Positions 1-7,728 of a stretch of DNA of 21,773 bases are shown here, piece after piece. The notes under the pieces are model-generated. The model did not search any database, was not told the origin of the DNA, and saw nothing but the letters and a program-made list of their open reading frames with translations. Positions within the stretch are counted from its first letter, which is position 1. Each line of letters opens with the position of its first letter. The translations under genes and the position numbers were made by a program. Location of the stretch: contig CAIWKF010000004.1 of assembly GCA_903913175.1 (NCBI GenBank), positions 1 through 21,773 on the forward strand, given 5' to 3'. Origin of the DNA: Candidatus Staskawiczbacteria bacterium (GTDB lineage: Bacteria; Patescibacteriota; Minisyncoccia; Minisyncoccales; Staskawiczbacteraceae).

Positions 1-317
1 AATTTTATACCAATTCCTGTAATTTGACTGCCTGCAAAAATACCAGCAAGAATTGACCAAGAAAATAAATTCAAAATCTTTGGTATACTATCAGCAGGCA
101 TTACATCTTGTAATTGTTTTTTTATTATATCCTGCATTTGCGCTTGAATTTCACCACCCAGATTACCACTACTTTTGTTTGTAACTTGAGCTTGAGTTTT
201 AAAAATTTCTGGTGGTAAAACCTTGTTTGAAAAAATATTATAAGATTCCCAACAAGTATATGAAATTAAAGTTAAGCCAACAAACATTAAAATATACCCT
301 AAAATTTTATTTATCAT
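1..317 (-). CDS. Partial small membrane protein, C-terminus outside window
   Basis: The reading frame opens at ATG 317 and runs off the left edge, giving 105 residues without a stop. Two hydrophobic segments are visible, about residues 5-22 and 82-103. They are joined by a polar linker (about 25-80) rich in Gln and Lys that could form an amphipathic helix. I do not recognise the family; the visible part suggests a two-helix membrane protein. It lies 10 bases downstream of the gene ending at 328, so the two are probably co-transcribed after the tRNA. No Shine-Dalgarno site is evident, as for most genes in this window. Confidence 0.7.
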   Translation of the reverse strand, partial: MINKILGYILMFVGLTLISYTCWESYNIFSNKVLPPEIFKTQAQVTNKSSGNLGGEIQAQMQDIIKKQLQDVMPADSIPKILNLFSWSILAGIFAGSQITGIGIK

Positions 318-327
318 AGATTTAATA

Positions 328-777
328 TTATTTTAAATTTTCAAAAAAATTTTTATTATTCATTATCTCAATTTTTAAGTCAGGCGGCAGAGGTATTTCT
401 TCACCGGGCTTTGAAACTCCAGGGTAACGCCAAACACTAATTATTTTACGCTGGTCAATAGTATCTTTGTACATTAGCCAAATTTCCCCCGGCACTTTTC
501 TTTGACACTCCGAAGCTTTAGCGAAAAATGGCTGCCATTTTGTTTTCACCTGTAAATTAAGTCTTAAATTCTTTTTAAAAGTTGAGTTATTAAACAATTT
601 ATTAGTTTTCATCATGCCCATAGTACCTGGCACAAAACCTTGCTCTATTCTTTCTGGCTTATGAAGCAAATTTAAAACTTTGCTTTTGGAAATTCCGTAT
701 TGTTTCATTTTTATTATTGAGTGTTGTGTCCAAAAAACTTTTTTAAATTTAGAAGTTTTAAATTTTATTTCTACCAT
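328..777 (-). CDS. Hypothetical protein, possibly DUF4258-like
   Basis: This is a 149-residue basic protein starting MVEIKFKTSK. The open frame extends upstream to 828, but that would run through the tRNA gene, so the ATG at 777 is the better start. The N-terminal part (HSIIKMKQYGISKSKVLNLL) has the pattern 'H-x-x-x-x-M-x-x-x-x-I-s-x-x-x-V', and the C-terminal part has WLMYKDTIDQRKIISVWRYPG. Together these resemble DUF4258-type small proteins, whose fold relates to RelE-like toxins; this is a tentative reading. The middle carries residues FFAKASECQR, encoded by what looks like a decayed copy of the dispersed palindromic repeat (see repeat at 509-526). No antitoxin-like partner gene is adjacent, so a toxin role is not supported by context. 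Confidence 0.6.
   Translation of the reverse strand: MVEIKFKTSKFKKVFWTQHSIIKMKQYGISKSKVLNLLHKPERIEQGFVPGTMGMMKTNKLFNNSTFKKNLRLNLQVKTKWQPFFAKASECQRKVPGEIWLMYKDTIDQRKIISVWRYPGVSKPGEEIPLPPDLKIEIMNNKNFFENLK
509..526. repeat. Decayed copy of dispersed GAAGCTTTA repeat, inside CDS
   Basis: The string ctccgaagctttagcgaa matches the core of the better preserved copies at 12430-12459 and 3193-3230, which share 'ccgaagct'. Its outer GC-rich stem arms are degenerate. It lies in frame within the 328-777 gene. Confidence 0.5.
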
Positions 778-792
778 ATAATAAATTTTCAG

Positions 793-866
793 TGGGTAAT
801 GCTGGACTCGAACCAGCGACCTTTGCAATGTGAATGCAACGCTCTAACCAACTGAGCTAATCACCC
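793..866 (-). tRNA. tRNA-Val (anticodon CAC)
   Basis: Read on the minus strand this 74-base sequence forms a complete cloverleaf. The acceptor stem is GGGTGAT/ATTACCC with one G-T pair. The D stem is GCTC/GAGC. The anticodon stem TTGCA/TGCAA encloses the loop TTCACAT, giving anticodon CAC. The T arm is GCTGG-TTCGAGT-CCAGC. The discriminator base is A, usual for valine tRNAs. The bases after it are CTG, so the CCA end is not encoded and must be added by a nucleotidyltransferase. The protein gene starting at 777 follows 15 bases downstream. Confidence 0.93.
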
Positions 867-910
867 AAAAATTGCAAACCAAGTATTTATATATTTTATC
901 ATTTATAACT

Positions 911-938
911 TAAAAAAACTAGCTTTGTGGCTAGTTTT
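911..938 (-). terminator. Rho-independent terminator after rnhA
   Basis: A 9-bp perfect stem, aaaactagc (915-923) and gctagtttt (930-938), with a 6-base loop is followed on the minus strand by a run of seven T. The distal arm overlaps the rnhA stop codon at 937-939. It closes the long minus-strand operon before the tRNA. Confidence 0.85.
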
Positions 939-1380
939 AGAATAAAGGCTTAACAGAATCTTGATTGTCCAATGCTTCGTTTACCAATTTATCAGCTTCT
1001 GCATTTTTTTCACGCAAAATGTGTTTAAATTTTATTGATTTAAAATCAATTTTTAAATTCCAAACTTCTAAAAATAATTTTTGTATCTTTTCGTCCATTA
1101 CTTTATATTCCCCATTCATTTGTTTTACTAAAAATTCTGAGTCAGATCTTACTTCAATATCTGCCACCTCTGCTAATTGTTTGCCAAATTGTGATTTAAA
1201 CTTTTTTAAAGCTAAAATTACTGCCCCATATTCTGCCTCATTGTTTGTTAAGCCATCACCTAAATATTCTCCAATTTTTTTTATTACTTGATTATCTTCA
1301 TTGCAAATTACAACCCCCACCCCAGCTTTTCCTGGGTTTCCTCGAGAACCCCCATCTGTATAAATTATAAACTTCTTCAT
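937..1380 (-). CDS. rnhA: Ribonuclease HI family protein
   Basis: This 147-residue protein is an RNase H-fold nuclease that cleaves the RNA strand of RNA-DNA hybrids, for example R-loops or Okazaki primers. The full catalytic set is visible: D9 in IYTDGGSRGNPG, E48 in TNNEAEY, D80 in RSDSE and D130 in KNAEADKLVNEA. The pattern is closer to the compact archaeal/Bacillus YpdQ-like branch than to E. coli RnhA, because the basic protrusion is missing. The start lies one base after the RecJ-like gene stop (1382), so the two are translationally linked. It is the last gene of the operon. Confidence 0.9.
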   Translation of the reverse strand: MKKFIIYTDGGSRGNPGKAGVGVVICNEDNQVIKKIGEYLGDGLTNNEAEYGAVILALKKFKSQFGKQLAEVADIEVRSDSEFLVKQMNGEYKVMDEKIQKLFLEVWNLKIDFKSIKFKHILREKNAEADKLVNEALDNQDSVKPLF

Positions 1381-1381
1381 T

Positions 1382-2527
1382 TTATTTTGAGAAATAAGTT
1401 ATGAGGTTTTTTTTAAAAAATTCTAAGTCTATGTTTTTTACACGAAAACCCGAGGCGCGTTGATGACCACCATAAGTTATTAAAAAATCTTTGCTTTGAG
1501 ACATGGCTTCTACAGAATCTGTACCCACAGGATTACGCACCGAGCCACAGCTTTCATCGGTCATTTTTTTGTAAATAAAAGTTGGTTTTTGATATTTATT
1601 AGAAATTATTGAAGCCACAGAACCAGCTAAAGTTAATTTCCAAGAAGCATCGCCCTCAAAAATAATTGGTTCAGATAATTTTTGTGCATATCTTCTTTCT
1701 ACTTCTTCAGAAATAGCTTTTATTTTAAATTGTTTTGAAATAGTTTTATCAATTAATTCTTGAGCCATTCTTTGACAATCTTTTTTAGAAGAGCTGGTTA
1801 AAAGCATATATGATTCGTTATCTTTGTGCACTAAATCTTCAGCTGCATTTAAGGCAGAATTTAATTTTGAAATTCCGCCAGATAAAACTGCGCCTTCGCC
1901 CAAAATATCTAAAAGTGCACGCAACCCAGGTCTAAATGTATTTTTTAAATAACGCAACCCCTCCTCAATAAAAATTTTATTTTCATCAATTTGAGGAACC
2001 ATATCTGCAATAGTGGCCAGCGCAGTCAATTCCAAAAAACTTTTTCTTAGACTTTCAGACATATTTTTACCTAAAAGTTCTTCGCACAATCTAAAAGTAA
2101 CCCCAATGTTAGCCAAACCTTTAAATGGATAAGGATCATCTTTTTGCTTTGGGTCAACAATAATTTTTACTCCAGGAACTTTATCTAAAGGCTCATGGTG
2201 ATCCACTATAATTACTTCAAATCCATATTTTTCTGCCCATAGCACCTCTTCTACATTTCCAATACCCAAGTCTAAAGTAATCAAAAGTGCTGGAGCTTTT
2301 TCCTTTAAAAACTCTAACGATTTTTTATTTATACCATAGCCATCATTTTCTCTGTCAGGAAAAAAAACATCAATTTTTTCCCCACCCAAATTTTTAATTG
2401 CCTCTTCTAAAATAACCACAGAAGAAATTCCATCTAAATCAGAATCTCCATACAATATAAACTGCTCGTTATTCAAAACAGCTTTTTTTATTCTATCTGA
2501 TGCCTTTTCTATATTCTTAATTTTCAT
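1382..2527 (-). CDS. recJ: RecJ-like single-strand DNA exonuclease, short form
   Basis: A 381-residue DHH/DHHA1 phosphoesterase. The metal-binding motifs are in order: GDSDLDG (D28, D30, D32), TLDLGIG (D86), VDHHE (D109-H110-H111), and the DHHA1 motif YGGHQRASGF (H355). The central stretch ELTALATIADMVP followed by RPGLRALL is characteristic of RecJ rather than of NrnA or GdpP. Canonical RecJ is about 550-600 residues; this one ends after DHHA1 and lacks the C-terminal OB-fold that guides single-stranded DNA. It should degrade single-stranded DNA or short oligonucleotides 5' to 3' in repair, but substrate choice may differ from full RecJ. It sits 6 bases after pgk and directly before rnhA. 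Confidence 0.82.
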   Translation of the reverse strand: MKIKNIEKASDRIKKAVLNNEQFILYGDSDLDGISSVVILEEAIKNLGGEKIDVFFPDRENDGYGINKKSLEFLKEKAPALLITLDLGIGNVEEVLWAEKYGFEVIIVDHHEPLDKVPGVKIIVDPKQKDDPYPFKGLANIGVTFRLCEELLGKNMSESLRKSFLELTALATIADMVPQIDENKIFIEEGLRYLKNTFRPGLRALLDILGEGAVLSGGISKLNSALNAAEDLVHKDNESYMLLTSSSKKDCQRMAQELIDKTISKQFKIKAISEEVERRYAQKLSEPIIFEGDASWKLTLAGSVASIISNKYQKPTFIYKKMTDESCGSVRNPVGTDSVEAMSQSKDFLITYGGHQRASGFRVKNIDLEFFKKNLITYFSK

Positions 2528-2533
2528 AACCTT

Positions 2534-3661
2534 CTAAAGTTTACTGTTTTTTAAAGCTTCAATTCCTGGCAACACTTCGCCAGATAAATACGCTATCATA
2601 GCTCCTCCTCCAGTGCTTACATGACTAAAAGAATCTATTATACCCTGATTTCTTAAAAATTCAACAGTTTCCCCTCCCCCAACTACAGAAAATGCCTTGC
2701 TATCAATTATGGCATTAGCAATTTCTAAAGTTCCTTGTGCGTATTCTGGTTTTTCAGTTTTACTTAAAGGCCCATTCCAAATAATTATTTTCGACTGTAA
2801 TATTTTTTCTTTAAAAAGTCTTATAGTTTCTTTTTCAATAGTAGGATCTTCTAAATGATCTTTTGCAGAAAAAACTTTTTCTGGGTAATTTAATACTATA
2901 TTTTTCTCAATTATTTCTTTTTCAAGCAAATCACCAATTAAAACAAAATCTGCAATTTCTGACATAGCATTAATAAATTTTGATTTTGTTTCTACTTTTT
3001 TACCACCAATAATTGCTGTCATAGGACCAGTGGTCTCTTTGCCATCAGATAAAGATTTTCCTAAAACTTTATTCAAATTTAAAATTTCCTTTTCCAGCAA
3101 AAAACCAGCACAAGCTGGTAAATAGTTTGGTAAAAGTGAGACCGAGGCATTATTTCTATGACAAACTGAAAAAGCCTCATTTATATAGATTCCGCATCCC
3201 CCTTCGCTCTGCGGAGCTTCGGTGGGACAAATCAATAAACTTAGTTCTTTAGCAAAATTTTCATTATTTTCAGTTTCTTCTTTATAAAATCTTAAATTCT
3301 CAAGCAATATTACTTCCCCTATTTTTAAGTTTTCTACTTTTTCTTTAACTTTTTCCTCAATGCAATCATCTAATTTTAAAACCACCACGCCCAGTAATTC
3401 AGAAAGTTTTTTTGCCACATTATCTAATTTTAAATTCTCATCACACTTTCCCACGCCCACAGGCAAACAAGCTTCTGGCTCACCCAAATGACTCATCAAA
3501 ATTACTTTAGCATTTTTTTCAATTAAATATTTTATGGTAGGTAAAGCTTGGGTAATTCTAAAATCATCTAAAATTTCCCCAGTTTCATTTATGGGTACAT
3601 TAAAATCACATCTTACCAAAACTTTTTTATTGCTTACATTAGTATCTCTTAGTGTTTTCAT
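2534..3661 (-). CDS. pgk: Phosphoglycerate kinase with repeat-derived insertions
   Basis: A 375-residue enzyme of lower glycolysis converting 1,3-bisphosphoglycerate and ADP to 3-phosphoglycerate and ATP in the cytosol. Family marks are RCDFNVP (residues 17-23, substrate loop), MSHLG (56-60), ENLRFY (121-126), the GGGE motif (328-331) and STGGGA (349-354). Compared with ordinary PGKs it has an extra segment at about 145-157 (CPTEAPQSEGGCG) just before INEAF. A palindromic repeat inserted in frame encodes it. A second odd segment, ACLPVGVGK at 64-72, may be an older insertion. The motifs on both sides are intact, so the enzyme is probably active. It lies 4 bases after the VirD4-like ATPase gene and 6 bases before recJ. 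Confidence 0.93.
   Translation of the reverse strand: MKTLRDTNVSNKKVLVRCDFNVPINETGEILDDFRITQALPTIKYLIEKNAKVILMSHLGEPEACLPVGVGKCDENLKLDNVAKKLSELLGVVVLKLDDCIEEKVKEKVENLKIGEVILLENLRFYKEETENNENFAKELSLLICPTEAPQSEGGCGIYINEAFSVCHRNNASVSLLPNYLPACAGFLLEKEILNLNKVLGKSLSDGKETTGPMTAIIGGKKVETKSKFINAMSEIADFVLIGDLLEKEIIEKNIVLNYPEKVFSAKDHLEDPTIEKETIRLFKEKILQSKIIIWNGPLSKTEKPEYAQGTLEIANAIIDSKAFSVVGGGETVEFLRNQGIIDSFSHVSTGGGAMIAYLSGEVLPGIEALKNSKL
3193..3230. repeat. Palindromic repeat inserted within pgk
   Basis: This is a GC-rich island in AT-rich DNA. Read on the minus strand it starts tgtcccaccgaagct and ends gcgaaggggga. The arms tccc-a-cc and gg-ggg-a pair around an inner 'gaagc ... gcgaa' segment. The same plan and core occur at 12430-12459 (tgtcccgccgaagctttaac). 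It is translated as extra residues in PGK. Confidence 0.65.
3453..3475. repeat. Possible decayed repeat in pgk (EACLPVG segment)
   Basis: The segment encodes the out-of-family residues EACLPVGVGK. The plus-strand string gcccacaggcaaacaagctt is richer in GC than its surroundings and resembles the short repeats giving ACLPVG-type peptides that I recall from other Patescibacteria genes. Only one copy is in the window, so repeat status is tentative. Confidence 0.3.
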
Positions 3662-3665
3662 ACTA

Positions 3666-5798
3666 TTAAAGTTTTACTTTTTGGCCAGGAATAATTACTC
3701 CCTTTTTAACCTCAGTCTTTTTACTAATAAAAAAATCGTCATCTGGTTCGTTATTTCTTATTTCGTCTAACATTTTTTCTTCGGCAATTCTATTTTTTAA
3801 TTCTTCATCGGGATTTTCAATTGGTAAATTTTGCGATTCTGGCTCTTTTGTAAATTCTAATTTTGTCTCTTTATTGTCTTTAGTGCCAATATTTTGTATT
3901 TTAGAATCTACTAAATCAATGTCTTCAACATCCTCGCTAGTATCCTTATTTTCCTTTAAAGATTCTTCTAAAACCTTTCTTAACTCAGACAAATCAATTT
4001 CTTTTTTCTTTGGTTTTATATAAAAATTACTATTTGAATAACTTTCATTTTTTTTATTTAAAGAACTAAAAGAAACATTTTTAATTTTATCTTCTGTATT
4101 TGTTATTTTTTTTCCTTTATCTACATCAGTTATAATAATTGGATCACGGACAATTTTTGGTTTTACTTCTGTGGCAATATTTTCTATTACAATTTTACTT
4201 GGTGCTTCAGGTTTATTTATAATAACTGGCAACTCATTTTTTTTGCTTAACTGATTTTTTGTCTGTGTTTCTGCGGGTTTAACTTTCATTTTTTTTAAAC
4301 AAGATTTGCAATAAATTTTCCTACCAACTTCTGGTAAAAATATAACTTTTGTAGATTTTTGGCAACTAGAACAAATTGCATCATGTAGAGTTACTTGATT
4401 TTCATCTGGAAAATTATTTACTGTATTTGGTGTTCCAGATTTAACTGGCATTTGATTTTTTGGGTTTATTGTAACACTTCTTTTAATATCTAAAGGCACC
4501 AAATCTGCACCAGATGACCATCTGGCAATTTTTTCTTCAATATTATCTCTTTTAACTCCATATCTTTCTTGACTAGCTCTAATAATTTTTGCTGTATTAG
4601 ATTCTTCTGGATTAATTGGAGGAGGAAGGGTTTCAGCTGAAAATGGATGACTAGCAACTCCATCAATCATAAGTTTTAAATATATATTATATTTACCTAA
4701 ATTAACTAAATCTGTAGCCATAAATTCTGGAGAGAATTCCTTTTCTAAAAATTCAGCATCTTCTGCACCTACACGAAATACCGCCATTGTTCCCACGTTT
4801 CCAAAAACTGCATCTCTCATTTTAGTTGAATTATCTGATGTTAATTGACCTATATATTGGTGACCCAAAATTAAATTTAATCTATATTTTCTGGCTTCGG
4901 ATAGTATGTTGGCAAATGATTCTGTTGCAAAATTCTGAAATTCATCAACATAAAAATAAAAATCTTTTCTAGTTTCTTCGCCAATATCTACCCTACTCAT
5001 AGCGCCTAATTGAATTTTTGTAATAATTAATGCTCCTAAAAGTCTAGAATTATCTTCACCAATTCTACCTTTTGATAAATTAATAATGAAAATCTTTTCT
5101 TGATCCATTATGTCTCGCATATTTATAGTAGATTTTGTTTGTCCAATTATATTTCTAATTAAAGGATTAGAAATAAACTGTCCAACTTTATTTTGAATAG
5201 CTGCTGTGGCCTCTATTTCATATTTTTGAGTATATCTGGCAAATTCTGTATTCCAAAAAGCCTTAACAATTGGATCATTAACTTCAGCTACAACTTTTGC
5301 TCTATAAACAGGGTCTGCCAACATTCTATTTACTCCCAATAATGTTGCGTCAGGATATTCTAAAAGAGCTAATATAGAATTATTCAATATATATTCCATA
5401 CGAGCAGACCAAACATCTGGCCAAACTTTTTTAAAAACTCCCATCAATCCAGAAGCTACTAAGTGCCGCAATTTAAAATCCACTTTTTCCATAACATTAA
5501 AAGCAATTGGATAATCTAAATCAGATGGATTAAAATAAATAACATCGTTTATTCTATTTGAAGGTACAAAATTTAATAATTTTTCTGCTCCTTCTCCATG
5601 AGGATCAATATAAGCTATTCCCCTACCAGCTTGAATGTCTTGAATAGCCATATTTTCCATCATATTAGATTTCCCCATACCAGTTTTTCCCACAACATAA
5701 AAATGTCGACGCCTATCATCAATTTTTATTCCAAACTTCTTTTTTTCATTTCTAAAAGAAGTTAATCCAAAATAATTTATACTTGTATTTTCGTCCAT
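3666..5798 (-). CDS. VirD4/TraG-like DNA-binding ATPase with zinc ribbon
   Basis: A 710-residue FtsK/HerA-superfamily ATPase of the type IV secretion coupling-protein class. Walker A is GKTGMGKS (37-44), the AYIDPHGEG motif follows (62-70), Walker B is YFYVDEFQNF (281-290, D285-E286), and a downstream LILGHQYIGQL carries the sensor Gln. The ATPase core ends near residue 400. A CxxC-x17-CxxC ribbon follows (CSSC...CKSC, about 465-492), a spacing known from small zinc ribbons of candidate-phylum proteins. After it comes a roughly 200-residue acidic/lysine-rich, probably disordered tail. No transmembrane segment is seen, so membrane attachment probably comes through the gene just upstream (18 bases away). 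Related ATPases pump DNA or protein across membranes; the substrate here is unknown. Confidence 0.85.
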   Translation of the reverse strand: MDENTSINYFGLTSFRNEKKKFGIKIDDRRRHFYVVGKTGMGKSNMMENMAIQDIQAGRGIAYIDPHGEGAEKLLNFVPSNRINDVIYFNPSDLDYPIAFNVMEKVDFKLRHLVASGLMGVFKKVWPDVWSARMEYILNNSILALLEYPDATLLGVNRMLADPVYRAKVVAEVNDPIVKAFWNTEFARYTQKYEIEATAAIQNKVGQFISNPLIRNIIGQTKSTINMRDIMDQEKIFIINLSKGRIGEDNSRLLGALIITKIQLGAMSRVDIGEETRKDFYFYVDEFQNFATESFANILSEARKYRLNLILGHQYIGQLTSDNSTKMRDAVFGNVGTMAVFRVGAEDAEFLEKEFSPEFMATDLVNLGKYNIYLKLMIDGVASHPFSAETLPPPINPEESNTAKIIRASQERYGVKRDNIEEKIARWSSGADLVPLDIKRSVTINPKNQMPVKSGTPNTVNNFPDENQVTLHDAICSSCQKSTKVIFLPEVGRKIYCKSCLKKMKVKPAETQTKNQLSKKNELPVIINKPEAPSKIVIENIATEVKPKIVRDPIIITDVDKGKKITNTEDKIKNVSFSSLNKKNESYSNSNFYIKPKKKEIDLSELRKVLEESLKENKDTSEDVEDIDLVDSKIQNIGTKDNKETKLEFTKEPESQNLPIENPDEELKNRIAEEKMLDEIRNNEPDDDFFISKKTEVKKGVIIPGQKVKL

Positions 5799-5816
5799 AT
5801 TATTATTTATTAATTA

Positions 5817-7205
5817 CTACATTGGCAAATTTGGTGGTGGCCCGCCCTTTTTAGATTCAACTCTAGTCATGGTTGGAGCAACAAGTCCTGTAACCTTAAT
5901 TGGAAAATGAAAAATTGTAGCAAGTTCTTCTGTATTTAAAATTGGCAAATACATTTCTACATCAGGAAAAGCTGCAGGAAATCTTGCCACTGCATTTTTA
6001 AACATTTTTCTAGCTCTAACATAAGGTCTCCTTTTTCTCATAAGATAATGTACATTTGGTCTTGTGTCTCCAGTAAAAACCAGTTTATTCATATGTTCTG
6101 TTGCAAAGTGTGTAAAATATGGTCTAGTTATTGCCTTGTGTGGCGACCTCCAATTTTCTCTTTTTGCAACATACATTCCTCTTATAGCCACCCTATAAGC
6201 AGATTTTTTCATTTTATCTTCAATGGCTGTCAACATTTCTCTTTCGCCGGGGGTTAAAATCATCTCAGATTCTCCTTCTTCAGACTTTTGCTGTGAAACC
6301 CATTTATAGGTTGCTTTTTCTCCAGAACCTTCTTTTTGTGGACCCAAAATTAAATTATATAAAAGACCCATTACATCTTCCCATAAGGTCATTTCTTTTT
6401 TTTCTGCCCTTCTAGATATTTTATTAATTGCTTTTTTCCCAACACTTCTCCAATTATCATTAGAATCTAAAATTGGAATAGTAATTAGTTGAAACCAAAA
6501 TTGCTCCCCGGGCCCAAGCTTTGACATAGATTCTAAAAAAGAAATCATTGGATCTATTCTTTTTTCTTCTGCAGAAATTTTTTCTCCTTGTGGTTCAAAA
6601 AACTTTTCATAAGTTTTTATTGGCAAACATGCTGGTCCGCCTCTAAATACAAAATCTTCTCCATACATATCCCACTCTTGATTTGGAATATTTTGTGGAA
6701 CACTTTTTGTATAATCTGGAACCTGAGCAATTTCTAATTCAGGAAAATGAGAATATAAAACAGACTCAACCATTGTTTTATGTTCTGATCTAACCCGCGC
6801 ATAAAAATGTACCTGCCCTTCAATACTAGCTATTTCCCAACTTAACCAACATGGTGTTTCTGTTTCTCCTTCAAACCATCTTTCTCGCCAGTTTCCTGAA
6901 TCCCAAATTCCCCATACAACTGAAAAAACATCTTCCATAGCTTTAAATGGAACTAAAACTTCTTTTGGTGGAATAATTTCTAGCATTATCCATTTTGTTT
7001 TTGAATAAGAAAAATCCCACCCAATCCACCATAAATATAAAATTTCAAGCTGTATAGATAAAAATACTGGTAAAAAAAACCACCACCAAACTCTTAAAAA
7101 CGGAACCCATAAAATAACAAACATTAAAAACACCCACCAAAATGGATCCCAGACAATTTCTTTTATAGGGTTTAGCCAAAAGAAAAGCGGTTTTATTTTT
7201 CCCAT
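5817..7205 (-). CDS. Tryptophan-rich membrane protein next to VirD4-like ATPase
   Basis: A 462-residue protein with a strongly hydrophobic, Trp-rich N-terminus: two membrane segments at about 22-39 and 42-62, separated by RVWWW. A long soluble region follows. It contains VPFKAMEDVF (85-94), a segment EGETETPCWLSWEIASIEG, and a C-terminal part with MRKRRPYVRARKMFKN and TEELATIFHFP. I recognise it only as a conserved protein that accompanies VirD4-like ATPases in Patescibacteria, where the two genes are usually adjacent. Topology and position suggest it is the membrane partner or anchor of the ATPase encoded 18 bases downstream. No enzymatic motif is visible. Confidence 0.75.
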   Translation of the reverse strand: MGKIKPLFFWLNPIKEIVWDPFWWVFLMFVILWVPFLRVWWWFFLPVFLSIQLEILYLWWIGWDFSYSKTKWIMLEIIPPKEVLVPFKAMEDVFSVVWGIWDSGNWRERWFEGETETPCWLSWEIASIEGQVHFYARVRSEHKTMVESVLYSHFPELEIAQVPDYTKSVPQNIPNQEWDMYGEDFVFRGGPACLPIKTYEKFFEPQGEKISAEEKRIDPMISFLESMSKLGPGEQFWFQLITIPILDSNDNWRSVGKKAINKISRRAEKKEMTLWEDVMGLLYNLILGPQKEGSGEKATYKWVSQQKSEEGESEMILTPGEREMLTAIEDKMKKSAYRVAIRGMYVAKRENWRSPHKAITRPYFTHFATEHMNKLVFTGDTRPNVHYLMRKRRPYVRARKMFKNAVARFPAAFPDVEMYLPILNTEELATIFHFPIKVTGLVAPTMTRVESKKGGPPPNLPM

Positions 7206-7222
7206 AACAAATAAAAATTATC

Positions 7223-7447
7223 TTAATAATTTAATAACTCTAAAATTTTTGGTAAATAGCTTAAAATAAATGCTAAAGCTGAGACAACTAAAAAACCTGC
7301 TACAAAAAATTTAAATGTAAAAATTAAAGGCACCACCACATAGCTTGTTTTTTTTTCGTGCCAATAATAAGACAGCGCAAACATTGTTATATAATAAAGC
7401 GTAGTGGTAAAAAATAAAATATAAACCCCTATAAAAAAATAATTCAT
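7223..7447 (-). CDS. Small two-helix membrane protein, operon leader gene
   Basis: A 74-residue protein with two hydrophobic helices (about 5-27 and 37-64) joined by a short polar loop WHEKKTS. It is the first gene after the promoter at 7475-7504 and lies 17 bases before the Trp-rich membrane protein. Membrane topology, position and the absence of other motifs suggest an accessory subunit of the same membrane assembly. No family is recognised. Confidence 0.7.
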   Translation of the reverse strand: MNYFFIGVYILFFTTTLYYITMFALSYYWHEKKTSYVVVPLIFTFKFFVAGFLVVSALAFILSYLPKILELLNY

Positions 7448-7474
7448 GCTTTAAATTTATAATTAAGTTCTTTT

Positions 7475-7504
7475 ATTATATCAAAAATAATCAATAAATG
7501 ACAA
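7475..7504 (-). promoter_or_regulatory. Sigma-70 type promoter for the 7447-937 operon
   Basis: On the minus strand TTGTCA (7504-7499, one mismatch to TTGACA) is followed after 18 bases by a perfect TATAAT (7480-7475), preceded by TGA (extended -10). Transcription should start near 7468, about 20 bases before the first ATG. Confidence 0.8.
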
Positions 7505-7506
7505 TG

Positions 7507-7728
7507 CTAATTCAATATTTCAATTACTTTGTTTCTTGAAGCTTGACCTATAATAATTTTTACATTTTTTGTTCCAGTTTTAAAGTATACAGCTAAAGCA
7601 TTTCGTATTGCCAAATTAGCTTTTCCATTTATAGGTGGCTCTTTTACACAAACCACAAAATTGTTTTCATTAATTTTTTCAACTTTTTCGTGTTTAGAGT
7701 TTGGTTTTGCCTTTATATTAATTTTCAT
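7507..7728 (-). CDS. DUF167 (YggU-family) protein
   Basis: A 73-residue protein matching the DUF167/YggU family over its full length: MKINIKAKPNSK at the start, then VVCVKEPPINGKANLAI and the closing VKIIIGQASRNKVIEI. The family is a small alpha/beta fold of unknown function found in all domains. The start codon overlaps the stop of the upstream S51 fusion gene by four bases (ATGA), so translation is coupled. It is the last gene of its operon, ending just upstream of the next operon's promoter. I saw no intrinsic terminator between them. Confidence 0.85.
   Translation of the reverse strand: MKINIKAKPNSKHEKVEKINENNFVVCVKEPPINGKANLAIRNALAVYFKTGTKNVKIIIGQASRNKVIEILN

Noticed and set aside
328..777. 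Toxin-antitoxin module
   Set aside because: The DUF4258-like resemblance is weak and no small partner gene overlaps or adjoins it.
778..828. N-terminal extension of the 328-777 gene to 828
   Set aside because: It would be translated from the 3' part of tRNA-Val; the ATG at 777 is clear of the tRNA.
965..1291. Plus-strand open frame opposite rnhA
   Set aside because: It is antisense to a gene with a complete catalytic set and shows no family features or ribosome site.
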